A stretch of 64,000 nt of DNA from Methylopumilus sp009926035 (GCA_041165405.1 JBEANL010000005.1:14033-78032); one strand, 5' to 3'; positions 1 to 8,727 are shown, counted from the stretch's first letter. Made by a program: numbers and translations. Notes: generated by a model not told the origin, from the letters alone.

Positions 1-168
1 GCTGAATTAGGCCCGCGATATAACACAAGAAAAGGTGGCTATTTAAGAATATTAAAGTGTGGTTTTCGAGACGGAGATAATGCGCCTATGGCCTTTGTTG
101 AGCTTGTAGATAGACCTATTGTAGAAGTTGCAGCGTCAGTTCCTAAAGAAGAAACTGTAGCAGAATAA
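1..168 (+). CDS. rplQ: 50S ribosomal protein L17 (C-terminal part, cut by window start)
   Basis: The frame is open from base 1 and ends at TAA 166-168; only the last 55 residues are present. They include GPRYNTRKGGYLRILK followed by FRDGDNAPMAFVELVDR, the typical C-terminal half of L17, a protein of the large ribosomal subunit near the exit tunnel. L17 normally closes the alpha operon after rpoA, which fits the terminator directly downstream. The short acidic/Ala tail after VDRP is common in proteobacterial L17. Identity is clear; only the 5' end is missing. Confidence 0.93.
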   Translation, partial: AELGPRYNTRKGGYLRILKCGFRDGDNAPMAFVELVDRPIVEVAASVPKEETVAE

Positions 169-188
169 TAAATTATTCTCGTATTAAT

Positions 189-216
189 AAAAAAGCCAGC
201 TAATGCTGGCTTTTTT
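189..216. terminator. Bidirectional intrinsic terminator between rplQ and rpmG
   Basis: A-rich run, stem AAAAGCCAGC (191-200), loop TAAT, stem GCTGGCTTTT and more T. The A-tract before and T-tract after make it usable from both strands, so it can end rplQ (plus) and the rpmB-rpmG transcript (minus). Confidence 0.85.
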
Positions 217-240
217 ATTTTATTGATTTAAAACTAAAAA

Positions 241-396
241 TTATTTAATTTTGGCTTCTTTATAAACGACATGTTTTCTGACCACAGGATCAAATTTTTT
301 GATTTCCATTTTGTCAGGCATCGTTCTTTTATTTTTTGTTGTTGTGTAGAAATGCCCAGTACCCGCACTAGATTCTAATTTGATTTTTTCACGCAT
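241..396 (-). CDS. rpmG: 50S ribosomal protein L33
   Basis: A 51-residue basic protein reading MREKIKLESSAGTGHFYTTT and ending YKEAKIK, the usual length and pattern of bacterial L33 on the large subunit. It lacks the CxxC pairs of zinc-binding L33, so it is the zinc-free form. ATG at 396 lies 9 bases after the stop of rpmB, forming the conserved rpmB-rpmG pair. It faces rplQ and shares the bidirectional terminator at 189-216. Confidence 0.95.
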   Translation of the reverse strand: MREKIKLESSAGTGHFYTTTKNKRTMPDKMEIKKFDPVVRKHVVYKEAKIK

Positions 397-405
397 ATAT
401 ATTCC

Positions 406-642
406 TTAAATTTTCTGGCCAGCTGCACGCATTTTTTTAACAATAGCATCAATGCCTAGCTTGTCGATTGTTCTTAGCGCAGCATTAGTAATTCTCATTG
501 AAACCCAACGATTCTCTGTTTCAACCCAGAATTTACGATTTTGTAAATTAGGTAAAAAGCGTCTTTTGGTCTTGTTATTGGCGTGAGATACGTTGTTTCC
601 TGACATTGGTTTCTTGCCGGTTAATTGACATACGCGAGCCAT
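406..642 (-). CDS. rpmB: 50S ribosomal protein L28
   Basis: A 78-residue protein with the L28 start MARVCQLTGKKPMSGNNVSH, then NKTKRRFLPNLQ and the C-terminal segment RTIDKLGID. Length equals that of E. coli L28. It belongs to the large subunit. An AAAGGA ribosome binding site precedes the ATG. It is first in a two-gene unit with rpmG; the 84-base gap behind it, towards dut, carries a good sigma-70-like promoter, so the pair is probably transcribed apart from coaBC-dut. Confidence 0.96.
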   Translation of the reverse strand: MARVCQLTGKKPMSGNNVSHANNKTKRRFLPNLQNRKFWVETENRWVSMRITNAALRTIDKLGIDAIVKKMRAAGQKI

Positions 643-687
643 AATTTAAATCCTTTATTTGTTACAATAATTTCGAAAAAGAGTGCT

Positions 688-717
688 ATTAAACCACATA
701 ACCCACTGTCTTTTCAA
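688..717 (-). promoter_or_regulatory. Putative sigma-70 promoter for rpmB-rpmG
   Basis: On the minus strand TTGAAA (712-717) is followed after 18 bases by TTTAAT (688-693), about 45 bases before the rpmB start codon. This is a consensus match only; no start site is known. Confidence 0.45.
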
Positions 718-726
718 GTGAATTCG

Positions 727-1179
727 TTAGTTTTTACCTGTGCTTCCAAAGCCGCCTTCACCTCTTACAGTCTGAGGGAATTCGTCCACCAGGTTAAATT
801 TGGCCTGGATAACGGGAACAATGACAAGCTGGGCTATACGCTCCATAGGGTTGAGCAGGAAAGCGTTTTCACTTCGATTCCAGCAAGAAACGAGCAATTG
901 ACCTTGATAATCCGAATCAATTAGGCCTACTAAATTACCTAAAACAATCCCGTGTTTATGGCCTAAACCCGATCTGGGAAGAATAAGAGCTGCATAAGCA
1001 GGGTCTTTAATAAAGATAGAAATGCCAGTGGGGATAAGAAATGTTTCGCCAGGATTGATGGTTTTTACGTGTTCAGTGCATGATCGAAGATCGAGACCCG
1101 CTGAACCTGGTGAGGCATAATTAGGTAACATTTCCTCGATACGTTTATCCAAAATTTTAAAATCAATAGTTAGACTCAT
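727..1179 (-). CDS. dut: dUTP diphosphatase (dUTPase)
   Basis: Hydrolyses dUTP to dUMP and pyrophosphate, keeping uracil out of DNA and feeding thymidylate synthesis. The 150-residue length is that of homotrimeric dUTPases. Visible motifs in order: SAGLDLRS near residues 26-33, PRSGLG 68-73, the catalytic GLIDSDYQG 85-93, ERIAQLV 113-119, and the flexible P-loop-like RGEGGFGSTG 139-148. It starts one base after the coaBC stop codon, so the two are co-transcribed; the coaBC-dut pair is widely conserved in Proteobacteria. Confidence 0.96.
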   Translation of the reverse strand: MSLTIDFKILDKRIEEMLPNYASPGSAGLDLRSCTEHVKTINPGETFLIPTGISIFIKDPAYAALILPRSGLGHKHGIVLGNLVGLIDSDYQGQLLVSCWNRSENAFLLNPMERIAQLVIVPVIQAKFNLVDEFPQTVRGEGGFGSTGKN

Positions 1180-1180
1180 A

Positions 1181-2362
1181 TTATTTATCCGAATGTATGC
1201 GATGAGCTATTTCTTTCAAAATAGCTTTTGCTGCAAGTATTTTATTTGATTTTGGTACGTCAATAACATTGTTTTTATCGATTATTGAAATCTTAGTGTC
1301 TTCAAGGCCCATGGATTCATGAATTAAGTTTGCCACAATTAAATCTAAATTTTTTTCCTTCAATTTTTTTTGTGCATTCTCAATCAGATTTTCGCTTTCT
1401 GCTGCAAAGCCTACTTTAAATATTTTATTTTTAGATAATCCTATTTCTTTGAGAATATCGATTGTAGGAGTAAGTTGAAGTGTCATATCTGAATTATCTT
1501 TTTTTAATTTACCTTTGAATATTTTTTTTGGCTTATAATCAGAAACAGCAGCTACACTAATGAAAATATCTTGATTGTTTATATGTTCTAGCACGGCTTG
1601 GTGCATAGAATGCGCATCACTTGTATGAATGACATTTATATTTTCTGAAAAAATTTGTTGTGTTGACGTAATTAAAGTGACAGATGCGCCCATAGATTCA
1701 GCAGTATTAGCGATAGCAGCACCCATATTACCTGAGCTAAGATTTGTAATACCTCTTACATCATCTATCATTTCAATTGTGCTACCAGAAGTTATTAACA
1801 ATCTCTTGTTTTTAAGTAATTTCGGCGTGAGATAATTTTGAATTGATCTAAATAATTCTTCAGTATCTATCATTCTTCCTAGACCTACATCACCACAAGC
1901 TTGCTCGCCTGAGTCTGGACCAAAAAATAAGACACCATCTTTCTTTAATTGAGAAACATTGCGCTGAGTGGCTACATTGGTCCACATATGAACATTCATG
2001 GCTGGGGCTAGAGCAATTGGACAAGACCTTGCCAAACATAACGAAGACAAAAGATCATCAGCAAAACCATGCGTTAATTTTGCTAGGAAATTAGCACTTG
2101 CTGGAGCAATCACAATGAGGTCATAACTCCTTGATAGCTCTATATGTGACATCCCATTGCTAGCATTACTTTTCCATAAACTTGTTAATACTTCTTTACC
2201 TGACAAAGCCTGGAAAGTAAGCGGTGTTATGAAATGGCTAGCAGATTCTGTCATCACAACTTGAACATCAAAATCGTTTTTAATAAGAAGGCGAGTTAAT
2301 TCAGCAGCTTTGTAAGCGGCTATGCCTCCAGTAACGCCAAGAATAATTTTGTGAGCTGCCAA
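1181..2362 (-). CDS. coaBC: Bifunctional phosphopantothenoylcysteine decarboxylase/synthetase
   Basis: Makes 4'-phosphopantetheine for coenzyme A in two steps: CTP-dependent ligation of cysteine to phosphopantothenate (CoaB), then FMN-dependent decarboxylation (CoaC). The N-terminal flavoprotein domain (about 1-185) shows GVTGGIAAYK 9-18, the active-site His at about 73 (GMSHIELS), the PAMNVHMW motif at 120-127 and the CG pair near 156. The C-terminal CoaB domain (about 188-393) shows ITSGSTIEMIDDVRGITN and later KVGFAAES. At 393 residues it is of normal fused length. It precedes dut and is divergent from cstA. Confidence 0.95.
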   Translation of the reverse strand: MAAHKIILGVTGGIAAYKAAELTRLLIKNDFDVQVVMTESASHFITPLTFQALSGKEVLTSLWKSNASNGMSHIELSRSYDLIVIAPASANFLAKLTHGFADDLLSSLCLARSCPIALAPAMNVHMWTNVATQRNVSQLKKDGVLFFGPDSGEQACGDVGLGRMIDTEELFRSIQNYLTPKLLKNKRLLITSGSTIEMIDDVRGITNLSSGNMGAAIANTAESMGASVTLITSTQQIFSENINVIHTSDAHSMHQAVLEHINNQDIFISVAAVSDYKPKKIFKGKLKKDNSDMTLQLTPTIDILKEIGLSKNKIFKVGFAAESENLIENAQKKLKEKNLDLIVANLIHESMGLEDTKISIIDKNNVIDVPKSNKILAAKAILKEIAHRIHSDK

Positions 2363-2500
2363 GATAAGATTTATGTACTTACAATGAAATTAGTTTTTTT
2401 AATTTTTATTAATTGCATATAATTAAAAGAATAAATGGGAAACAAGTATATCAAAGATATATTGCAATAAATTAATTTAAACACCAAGTTTGGATACATC

Positions 2501-4501
2501 ATGATTAAAAAATATTTAAAAAATATAGTTTGGTTTTTAATAGCTATATTAGGAGCTCTTGCTTTTTCGACGATTGCTCTCAGTCGAAATGAAAGCATCA
2601 ATGCTGTTTGGTTTATTACAGCAGCTATCTGCGTATTCATGATTGCCTATAGATTTTATGCAAGCTGGATTGCGGCAAAAGTTTTAGTTATTGACGAGCA
2701 TAAAAAAACGCCAGCTCTAAGACTAAAAAATGATAAAGATTTTATTCCTACAAATAAATGGATTGTCTTTGGTCACCATTTTGCTGCCATAGCTGGACCG
2801 GGACCTCTAGTCGGCCCCACATTAGCCGCACAGTTTGGTTATCTTCCAGGAATGTTATGGATACTCATAGGCGCTGTATTGGGGGGCGCTGTCCAAGATA
2901 TGACCACATTATTTTTTTCGATGAGACGTAACGGAAAAAGCTTAGGGCAAATGGCAAGAGATGAGATTGGTGTGATTGGAGGAACTGCCTCATTGATTGG
3001 TACTTTTTTAATCATGGTAATTTTGATTGCTGTTTTAGGATTGGTAGTTGTGAATGCTATGAAACATAGTCCTTGGGCAACATCAACAGTTGCTGCAACT
3101 ATACCCATAGCAATTTTTATTGGCGTTTACTTAAGATCCATTAGATCTGGACGAGTGCTTGAAGCATCGTTAATTGGATTTGGATTATTGCTTCTAGCTG
3201 TTTTTGCTGGAGGTTTGATTGATCATTCGCAAACCTTAAGAGCCTATTTTGATCATGACAGTTTGACATTGGCGTGGGCCGTTATTTTTTATGGCTTTGC
3301 AGCAGCAGTTCTTCCGGTTTGGCTTTTGTTAGCGCCCAGAGACTATTTATCGACTTTTGTAAAATTGGGCACAGTGATTGTTTTAGCTGTTGCAATTATG
3401 ACATTGCAACCGGAGATTAAAATGCCTGCATTAACTCAATTTACTGACGGCACAGGCCCTATTTTTGGGGGAAGTGTATTTCCTTTTGTCTTCATTACCA
3501 TAGCATGCGGTGCTATTTCAGGATTTCATTCTTTAATAGCGTCAGGTACAACTCCTAAATTATTAGATAATGAAAAATACATTCCTATGATTGGCTATGG
3601 AGCGATGCTTCTGGAATCTTTCGTGGCGATTATGGCCTTGATAGCTGCAACAGTATTAGAACCAGGTATCTTTTTTGCAATTAATAGCCCTGTGGGTGTG
3701 GTTGGAGCAGAAACTGTGGGAGCCATTCAAAAAATCAATTCCTGGGGATTTAAAGTTACAGTTGAAGAAATGGAATTACTTGCAAGAAATATGGGCGAAA
3801 CATCGCTTTTTGCAAGAACAGGCGGTGCGCCTTCATTGGCAGTAGGCATGGCAAACATATTTGGCAAAGCTTTTGGTACAAATTTATTAGCGATGTGGTA
3901 TCACTTTGCCATTATGTTTGAAGCAATATTTATTCTTACTACGCTAGATGCAGGCACTCGAGTTGGAAGATTTATGTTGCAAGACATGATCGGTAATATT
4001 TATCCGAAGTTAGGACAAACATCATGGATGCCATCTATTATTTTAAGTAGCGCAATTGTTGTAAGTTGTTGGGGATATTTTTTATACATTGGTGTGATAG
4101 ATCCCAATGGCGGGGTAAATATTTTATGGCCGTTGTTTGGCATCGCAAATCAGATGCTTGCAGCCATTGCATTATCTGTAGGTACTGGCATTCTTATCAA
4201 ATCAAATAAATTAAAATACGCTTGGGTAACAGGACTGCCTTTAATTTGGTTGATTATTGTGACGACGACAGCTGCCTATCAAAAAATATTTAGCCAAGAC
4301 ATTAGGGTTGGATTTATTGCAGCAGCCAGGGATCTTACGGATAAAATAAATATGGGGCTCATCGAGGACAGTAAAATTTCCATTACTCACCAATTAATTT
4401 TTAATCAAAAATTAGATGCCTTCATTACTTTATTTTTACTTATTATTTTATGGACAGTTGTTGTTGATATGCTAAGAATTTCATTTTTCAAAAAGAATTA
4501 A
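2501..4501 (+). CDS. cstA: CstA-family carbon starvation / peptide or pyruvate transporter
   Basis: A 666-residue polytopic inner-membrane protein with about 16-18 hydrophobic segments. The hallmark FGHHFAAIAGPGPLVGP (90-106) and the following GAVQDM identify the CstA/BtsT family. Family members import pyruvate and, in some reports, peptides; the substrate here cannot be read from sequence. It is followed 6 bases later by a YbdD-type small protein, the usual genetic partner. The ATG at 2501 lacks a strong ribosome binding site. The divergent 138-base gap to coaBC is AT-rich and holds no other gene. Confidence 0.88.
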   Translation: MIKKYLKNIVWFLIAILGALAFSTIALSRNESINAVWFITAAICVFMIAYRFYASWIAAKVLVIDEHKKTPALRLKNDKDFIPTNKWIVFGHHFAAIAGPGPLVGPTLAAQFGYLPGMLWILIGAVLGGAVQDMTTLFFSMRRNGKSLGQMARDEIGVIGGTASLIGTFLIMVILIAVLGLVVVNAMKHSPWATSTVAATIPIAIFIGVYLRSIRSGRVLEASLIGFGLLLLAVFAGGLIDHSQTLRAYFDHDSLTLAWAVIFYGFAAAVLPVWLLLAPRDYLSTFVKLGTVIVLAVAIMTLQPEIKMPALTQFTDGTGPIFGGSVFPFVFITIACGAISGFHSLIASGTTPKLLDNEKYIPMIGYGAMLLESFVAIMALIAATVLEPGIFFAINSPVGVVGAETVGAIQKINSWGFKVTVEEMELLARNMGETSLFARTGGAPSLAVGMANIFGKAFGTNLLAMWYHFAIMFEAIFILTTLDAGTRVGRFMLQDMIGNIYPKLGQTSWMPSIILSSAIVVSCWGYFLYIGVIDPNGGVNILWPLFGIANQMLAAIALSVGTGILIKSNKLKYAWVTGLPLIWLIIVTTTAAYQKIFSQDIRVGFIAAARDLTDKINMGLIEDSKISITHQLIFNQKLDAFITLFLLIILWTVVVDMLRISFFKKN

Positions 4502-4507
4502 TTAGTT

Positions 4508-4687
4508 ATGTTGAAAATAATTAAATTAATATATAAATTCTTGCGTAGACTATCAGGAGACGATCTTTACGATCTATATTTGAAGAATCATAAGAAATGT
4601 GCAAATAAACATAAATTGATGAGTAAAAAAAATTTTTATGAAGCTACGCTTGATAAAAAATGGAGCGGTATAAAGCGCTGTTGTTAG
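4508..4687 (+). CDS. YbdD/YjiX-family small protein, CstA partner
   Basis: A 59-residue cytoplasmic protein starting 6 bases after the cstA stop codon. It shows YDLYLKNH in the middle, MSKKNFYEATLDKKW, and ends in the family hallmark ...GIKRCC; E. coli YbdD ends GGARCC. In known genomes this family is nearly always next to cstA/btsT and is thought to be needed for transport, but its mechanism is unsettled. Its TAG overlaps the stop codon of convergent lgt: bases TTAG at 4684-4687 serve both. It is short and easily missed by automated calling. Confidence 0.85.
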   Translation: MLKIIKLIYKFLRRLSGDDLYDLYLKNHKKCANKHKLMSKKNFYEATLDKKWSGIKRCC

Positions 4688-5460
4688 TTTTTCTTAAAAA
4701 GATAAATGCCAAACAAGAGCATTGGGATAGATAACCATTGACCCATTGAAAGATTTAAAAAGAGCAAACCTAAGAATGAGTCAGGCTCTCTTGTAAATTC
4801 AATTAAAAACCTAAACGTTCCGTATAGTATTAAGAATAAAGCAGCTATCTGGCCTGCTTTCCTTTTTTGATTGGAATATAACCAAAGCAATACAAACATA
4901 ACGAAACCTTCAAAGAAGCTTTCGTAAAGTTGAGAGGGGTGTCTTGGGATGTCATCTACATTCGGAAAGACCATACCTAGGAAAAATTGTGTTGGCCTGC
5001 CCCATAGCTCCGCATTAATAAAATTTCCAATGCGACCAAAAGCAAGCCCTAGAGGAACCAACGGAGCAATGAAATCTAAAACTGAAAGTAAAGTTATTTT
5101 ATATTTTTTAGCTGTGAGAATCATGGCAATAACTACACCTAAAAATCCTCCATGAAATGACATGCCGCCTTTCCATAACGCAATGATCTCAATCGGTTCT
5201 TGAAGATAATATTGCAGTTGATAGAATAAGATGTAACCTAATCGACCACCTGCAATGACACCTATAGCCCCATAAAAGAAAGCATCATCTAGCATCTTTT
5301 CATTCCAGGATAGCCACGGACGTCTTTTGATTTGAACTTTACCTAACTGAAGAAATCCTAAAAAAGCAAAAAGATACATGATTCCGTACCAATGAATTTG
5401 AAACGGCCCAAGATTAAACGCAACAGGATCTAATTGAGGATGAATAAGCATAAGTTTCAT
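4684..5460 (-). CDS. lgt: Prolipoprotein diacylglyceryl transferase
   Basis: Inner-membrane enzyme that moves diacylglyceryl from phosphatidylglycerol to the lipobox Cys of prolipoproteins, the first step of lipoprotein maturation. The 258 residues hold about seven hydrophobic segments, IHWYGIMYLFAF at the N-terminus, the HGGFLG motif near residue 100, and the Lgt signature GRIGNFINAELWGRPT in the middle. It overlaps the YbdD-like gene tail to tail by 4 bases and diverges from ilvD with a 53-base gap that must hold promoters for both. Confidence 0.96.
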   Translation of the reverse strand: MKLMLIHPQLDPVAFNLGPFQIHWYGIMYLFAFLGFLQLGKVQIKRRPWLSWNEKMLDDAFFYGAIGVIAGGRLGYILFYQLQYYLQEPIEIIALWKGGMSFHGGFLGVVIAMILTAKKYKITLLSVLDFIAPLVPLGLAFGRIGNFINAELWGRPTQFFLGMVFPNVDDIPRHPSQLYESFFEGFVMFVLLWLYSNQKRKAGQIAALFLILYGTFRFLIEFTREPDSFLGLLFLNLSMGQWLSIPMLLFGIYLFKKN

Positions 5461-5513
5461 GTCATTATAAGTTAAAATAATTATTTAAATTAATTGTAAT
5501 TTACAAGTCCATT

Positions 5514-7367
5514 ATGCCCATATATCGCTCTAAAACGACAACCCATGGTAGAAATCAAGCTGGTGCCCGAGCGCTTTGGCGAGCCACAGGTATGAAAGAT
5601 GAAGATTTTTCAAAGCCAATTATTGCAGTTTGTAATTCATTTACTCAATTCGTTCCGGGCCATGTTCATTTAAAAGATATAGGACAGCTTGTAGCAAGAG
5701 AAATTGAAAAGCATGGTGGCGTTGCGAAAGAATTTAATACCATTGCAGTAGATGATGGTATAGCTATGGGACATGATGGCATGTTATATAGCTTACCAAG
5801 CAGAGATCTTATTGCAGATAGCGTCGAATATATGGTAAACGCTCACTGTGCAGATGCCATTGTTTGTATATCAAATTGCGACAAGATAACGCCCGGTATG
5901 CTCATGGCGGCTCTCAGAATTAATATTCCTGTAGTCTTTGTATCAGGCGGACCCATGGAAGCTGGAAAGGTTAATTGGAATAATGAAATAAAGAAATTAG
6001 ACTTAGTAGATGCAATGGTAGCTGGTGCTGATACAAGAGTCTCTGATAAAAGCTCTGATGAAATTGAACGATCAGCTTGTCCAACATGTGGATCATGTTC
6101 TGGAATGTTTACAGCAAACTCAATGAATTGTTTAACGGAGGCCTTAGGATTAAGCTTGCCTGGCAATGGAAGCACTCTAGCTACGCATGGGGCTAGAAAA
6201 AAGTTATTCCAAGATGCCGGAAAATTAATTGTTGATTTAGCTAAACGATATTACGAAAAAGATGATGAAAGTGTGCTGCCTAGAAATATTGCAAATTTTA
6301 AAGCTTTTGAAAATGCCATGAGCTTAGATGTTTCCATGGGGGGCTCTACAAATACTGTTCTTCATTTACTTGCGGCAGCTCATGAAGCTAAAGTAAATTT
6401 TACAATGAAAGATATAGATCGCATTTCAAGAAAAGTACCTTGTTTAGCAAAAGTAGCGCCTGCTTCAGCCAAGTTTCATATGGAAGATGTTCATAGGGCA
6501 GGCGGCGTGATGGGAATTTTAGGGGAGCTTGATCGTGCATCTTTAATTCACAGAGATGTTTCTACGGTCCATTCTAAAACTCTAGGGGAAGCAATAGATC
6601 ATTGGGATATTGTGTTAACTAAAAATGAAGAAGTAAGAAATTTTTACCGTGCTGCTCCAGGAGGTATACCCACGACAATTGCATTTAGTCAAAGCATGCT
6701 ATATCCAACTTTAGATGATGATAGAACTTCTGGCTGTATTCGAAATAAAGAGAATGCTTATAGTCAAGATGGTGGACTTGCTGTTCTTTTTGGAAATATT
6801 GCACGAAATGGCTGTATTGTTAAAACGGCAGGAGTCGATGAAAGTATTTTGAAATTTAAAGGACGTGCACGTGTTTTTGAATCGCAAGACGAGGCTGTTG
6901 CAGCTATTTTAGCTAACAAGATTATTGCAGGCGATATTGTTGTGATTATATATGAGGGGCCAAGAGGCGGACCTGGCATGCAAGAAATGCTTTATCCAAC
7001 TACCTATTTAAAATCAAAAGATCTTGGCAAAGTTTGTGCGCTTTTAACTGATGGTAGATTTTCTGGGGGAACCTCTGGACTAAGCATTGGCCATGTATCA
7101 CCCGAAGCTGCGGAACAAGGAGAAATAGCGCTGATTGAAGAAAATGATCAGATAGAAATTGATATTCCAAATAGAACAATTGATTTAATGATCGATGATG
7201 CGACTCTCACCCTAAGAAAAAATAAAATGAATGCTAAAGGAAAGGATGCTTGGAAGCCTAGGCCAAGAAGTAGAAAAGTATCTCAAGCATTAAGAGCTTA
7301 CGCATTAATGACGACAAGTGCTGATAAAGGTGCTATTCGAGATATTTCGAACTTAGAAGAAATATAA
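5514..7367 (+). CDS. ilvD: Dihydroxy-acid dehydratase
   Basis: Converts 2,3-dihydroxy-isovalerate and -methylvalerate to the 2-keto acids of valine and isoleucine synthesis. At 617 residues it matches E. coli IlvD almost exactly in length and N-terminus (THGRNQAGARALWRATGM). Fe-S ligands are visible: Cys122 in NCDKITPG and Cys189/192/195 in CPTCGSCSGMFTANS. Further motifs are SMGGSTNT and DGRFSGGTSG. No other ilv gene is nearby. The sugar-phosphate epimerase follows after 8 bases and is probably co-transcribed. Confidence 0.97.
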   Translation: MPIYRSKTTTHGRNQAGARALWRATGMKDEDFSKPIIAVCNSFTQFVPGHVHLKDIGQLVAREIEKHGGVAKEFNTIAVDDGIAMGHDGMLYSLPSRDLIADSVEYMVNAHCADAIVCISNCDKITPGMLMAALRINIPVVFVSGGPMEAGKVNWNNEIKKLDLVDAMVAGADTRVSDKSSDEIERSACPTCGSCSGMFTANSMNCLTEALGLSLPGNGSTLATHGARKKLFQDAGKLIVDLAKRYYEKDDESVLPRNIANFKAFENAMSLDVSMGGSTNTVLHLLAAAHEAKVNFTMKDIDRISRKVPCLAKVAPASAKFHMEDVHRAGGVMGILGELDRASLIHRDVSTVHSKTLGEAIDHWDIVLTKNEEVRNFYRAAPGGIPTTIAFSQSMLYPTLDDDRTSGCIRNKENAYSQDGGLAVLFGNIARNGCIVKTAGVDESILKFKGRARVFESQDEAVAAILANKIIAGDIVVIIYEGPRGGPGMQEMLYPTTYLKSKDLGKVCALLTDGRFSGGTSGLSIGHVSPEAAEQGEIALIEENDQIEIDIPNRTIDLMIDDATLTLRKNKMNAKGKDAWKPRPRSRKVSQALRAYALMTTSADKGAIRDISNLEEI

Positions 7368-7375
7368 TTTTTAAG

Positions 7376-8275
7376 ATGATAAGTGAAAAAAATATATCCT
7401 CTGCTCAAAGCTATAAGATTAGCCAAAATGAAGTTGGGCTAAAATTCATCACAATTAATAATGAATTAGCTTCTGCAAAGATTGCTCTGCAGGGGGCTCA
7501 TGTCATGCAGTGGAAGCCCCACAATATTAAAAACGAAGTATTGTGGCTTTCAAGTAATGCGAGATATATGCATGGAAGATCTATTCGGGGTGGTGTGCCT
7601 ATTTGCTGGCCTTGGTTTGGAGCACATCCCACCGATGGAAGTTTTTGTCCGCACGGATTTGCAAGAGTCATACCATGGCGTATTAATGAAATTATAGATA
7701 TAGAAAATGGAGCTACTAAAGTTACGTTGGTAATGCTTCCAACTCCTGAGGTTAATAGACAGCTTTCATATCAATTTAATTTAGAGTTTTCTATTATAAT
7801 CGGCAACTCAATTCATTTAGAACTTAAAACAACCAATCTATCTGAACAACCCTTTTTAATTGGCGAGGGTTATCATACTTATTTTGGAATAAGCGACATA
7901 GAAAATATTAAGGTGACGGGATTAGAAAATAAAATCTATTCAGATAAAGTCAAAGGGTATAAAAAATTTACTCAAGAAGATCAAATTAAATTTGATGCTG
8001 AATTTGATAGGGTTTATTTAAATACAAGAGATACATGTGTAATTCATGACGAAGGGTTTAACCGAAAAATTACTATACAAAAACAAAATAGCGAATCAAC
8101 GGTGATTTGGACGCCCTGGGATAAAAAAGTTAAAACTATGGTTGATATGGGCACTGAGCATGAATGGAAAAAAATGATTTGTGTGGAAAGCGTTAACGCT
8201 CTTGAGAACAGTATAATAGTCTATCCTAATCAATCACATAGCCTAATAGCTGAGTATTTAGTTCAAGAATGTTAA
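7376..8275 (+). CDS. D-hexose-6-phosphate mutarotase (YeaD-like aldose 1-epimerase family)
   Basis: A 299-residue beta-sandwich protein of the galactose mutarotase superfamily. Motifs typical of the hexose-6-phosphate subgroup: RGGVPICWPWFGAHP (71-85), PHGFARVIPW (92-101), GEGYHTYFG around residue 165 with the catalytic His, and VWTPWDKKV near 245. The family equilibrates alpha and beta anomers of glucose-6-phosphate-type sugars. There is no signal peptide, so it is cytoplasmic. The gene lies 8 bases after ilvD; the functional link to branched-chain amino acids is not obvious, and co-transcription may simply reflect packing. Confidence 0.85.
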   Translation: MISEKNISSAQSYKISQNEVGLKFITINNELASAKIALQGAHVMQWKPHNIKNEVLWLSSNARYMHGRSIRGGVPICWPWFGAHPTDGSFCPHGFARVIPWRINEIIDIENGATKVTLVMLPTPEVNRQLSYQFNLEFSIIIGNSIHLELKTTNLSEQPFLIGEGYHTYFGISDIENIKVTGLENKIYSDKVKGYKKFTQEDQIKFDAEFDRVYLNTRDTCVIHDEGFNRKITIQKQNSESTVIWTPWDKKVKTMVDMGTEHEWKKMICVESVNALENSIIVYPNQSHSLIAEYLVQEC

Positions 8276-8363
8276 TGAGCTAATTTTATTTAAATTACTT
8301 TTAGTTTAAATAAGTTTAGGAGTATCATAACAATCGCAAAATCAATTTAAGGATGGAAATAAT

Positions 8364-8684
8364 ATGAAATCAGTAATTTTAAGTGTTGCAATGATCGGTG
8401 CGTTTTTGGCAAATCAAGCTCAAGCCTTAGATGCTAAAGCTGCTGAAGCGCTAGCTCAAAAAAGTGGATGTTTAGCTTGTCATAGCATTCAAAATAAAGT
8501 GGTTGGACCTTCTTACAAAGAAGTAGCTGCTAAATATAAAAATGACAAAGGTGCTGAAGCGAAATTAGTTGCTAAAGTAAAAGCAGGCGGTAGCGGCGTC
8601 TGGGGCCCAGTTCCAATGCCACCTCACCCGCAAGTTAAAGATGAAGATATTAAAACAATCGTTCAATGGGTTCTTTCTCTTTAA
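8364..8684 (+). CDS. Small periplasmic class I cytochrome c (c551/c552 type)
   Basis: A 106-residue protein with a signal peptide of about 21 residues (cleavage after QAQA), a heme site CLACH at 36-40 and the methionine ligand at about 85 in GPVPMPPHP. The small single-heme fold with this Met motif is that of cytochromes c551/c552 (c8), soluble electron carriers between the bc1 complex and terminal oxidases. AAGGATGGAA just before the ATG is a good ribosome binding site. It has its own upstream AT-rich region (8276-8363) and ends in a strong terminator, so it is probably a single-gene unit and well expressed. Confidence 0.9.
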   Translation: MKSVILSVAMIGAFLANQAQALDAKAAEALAQKSGCLACHSIQNKVVGPSYKEVAAKYKNDKGAEAKLVAKVKAGGSGVWGPVPMPPHPQVKDEDIKTIVQWVLSL

Positions 8685-8701
8685 TCAAGTAATAACGTAA
8701 T

Positions 8702-8727
8702 AAAAAACCGGCTTAGGCCGGTTTTTT
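8702..8727. terminator. Shared terminator of the cytochrome c gene and the permease, inside the permease tail
   Basis: Stem ACCGGC (8707-8712), loop TTAG, stem GCCGGT (8717-8722), A6 before and T6 after, so it works on both strands. The minus-strand permease stop codon is at 8713-8715, so one arm of the hairpin encodes the last residues of that protein. Confidence 0.88.

Noticed and set aside
2447..2461. TATATC-AAA-GATATA inverted repeat upstream of cstA
   Set aside because: Six AT-rich bases per arm are expected often by chance in this sequence.
8287..8312. TATTTAAA / TTTAAATA inverted repeat upstream of the cytochrome c gene
   Set aside because: All A and T with a 10-base gap; likely chance in AT-rich intergenic DNA.
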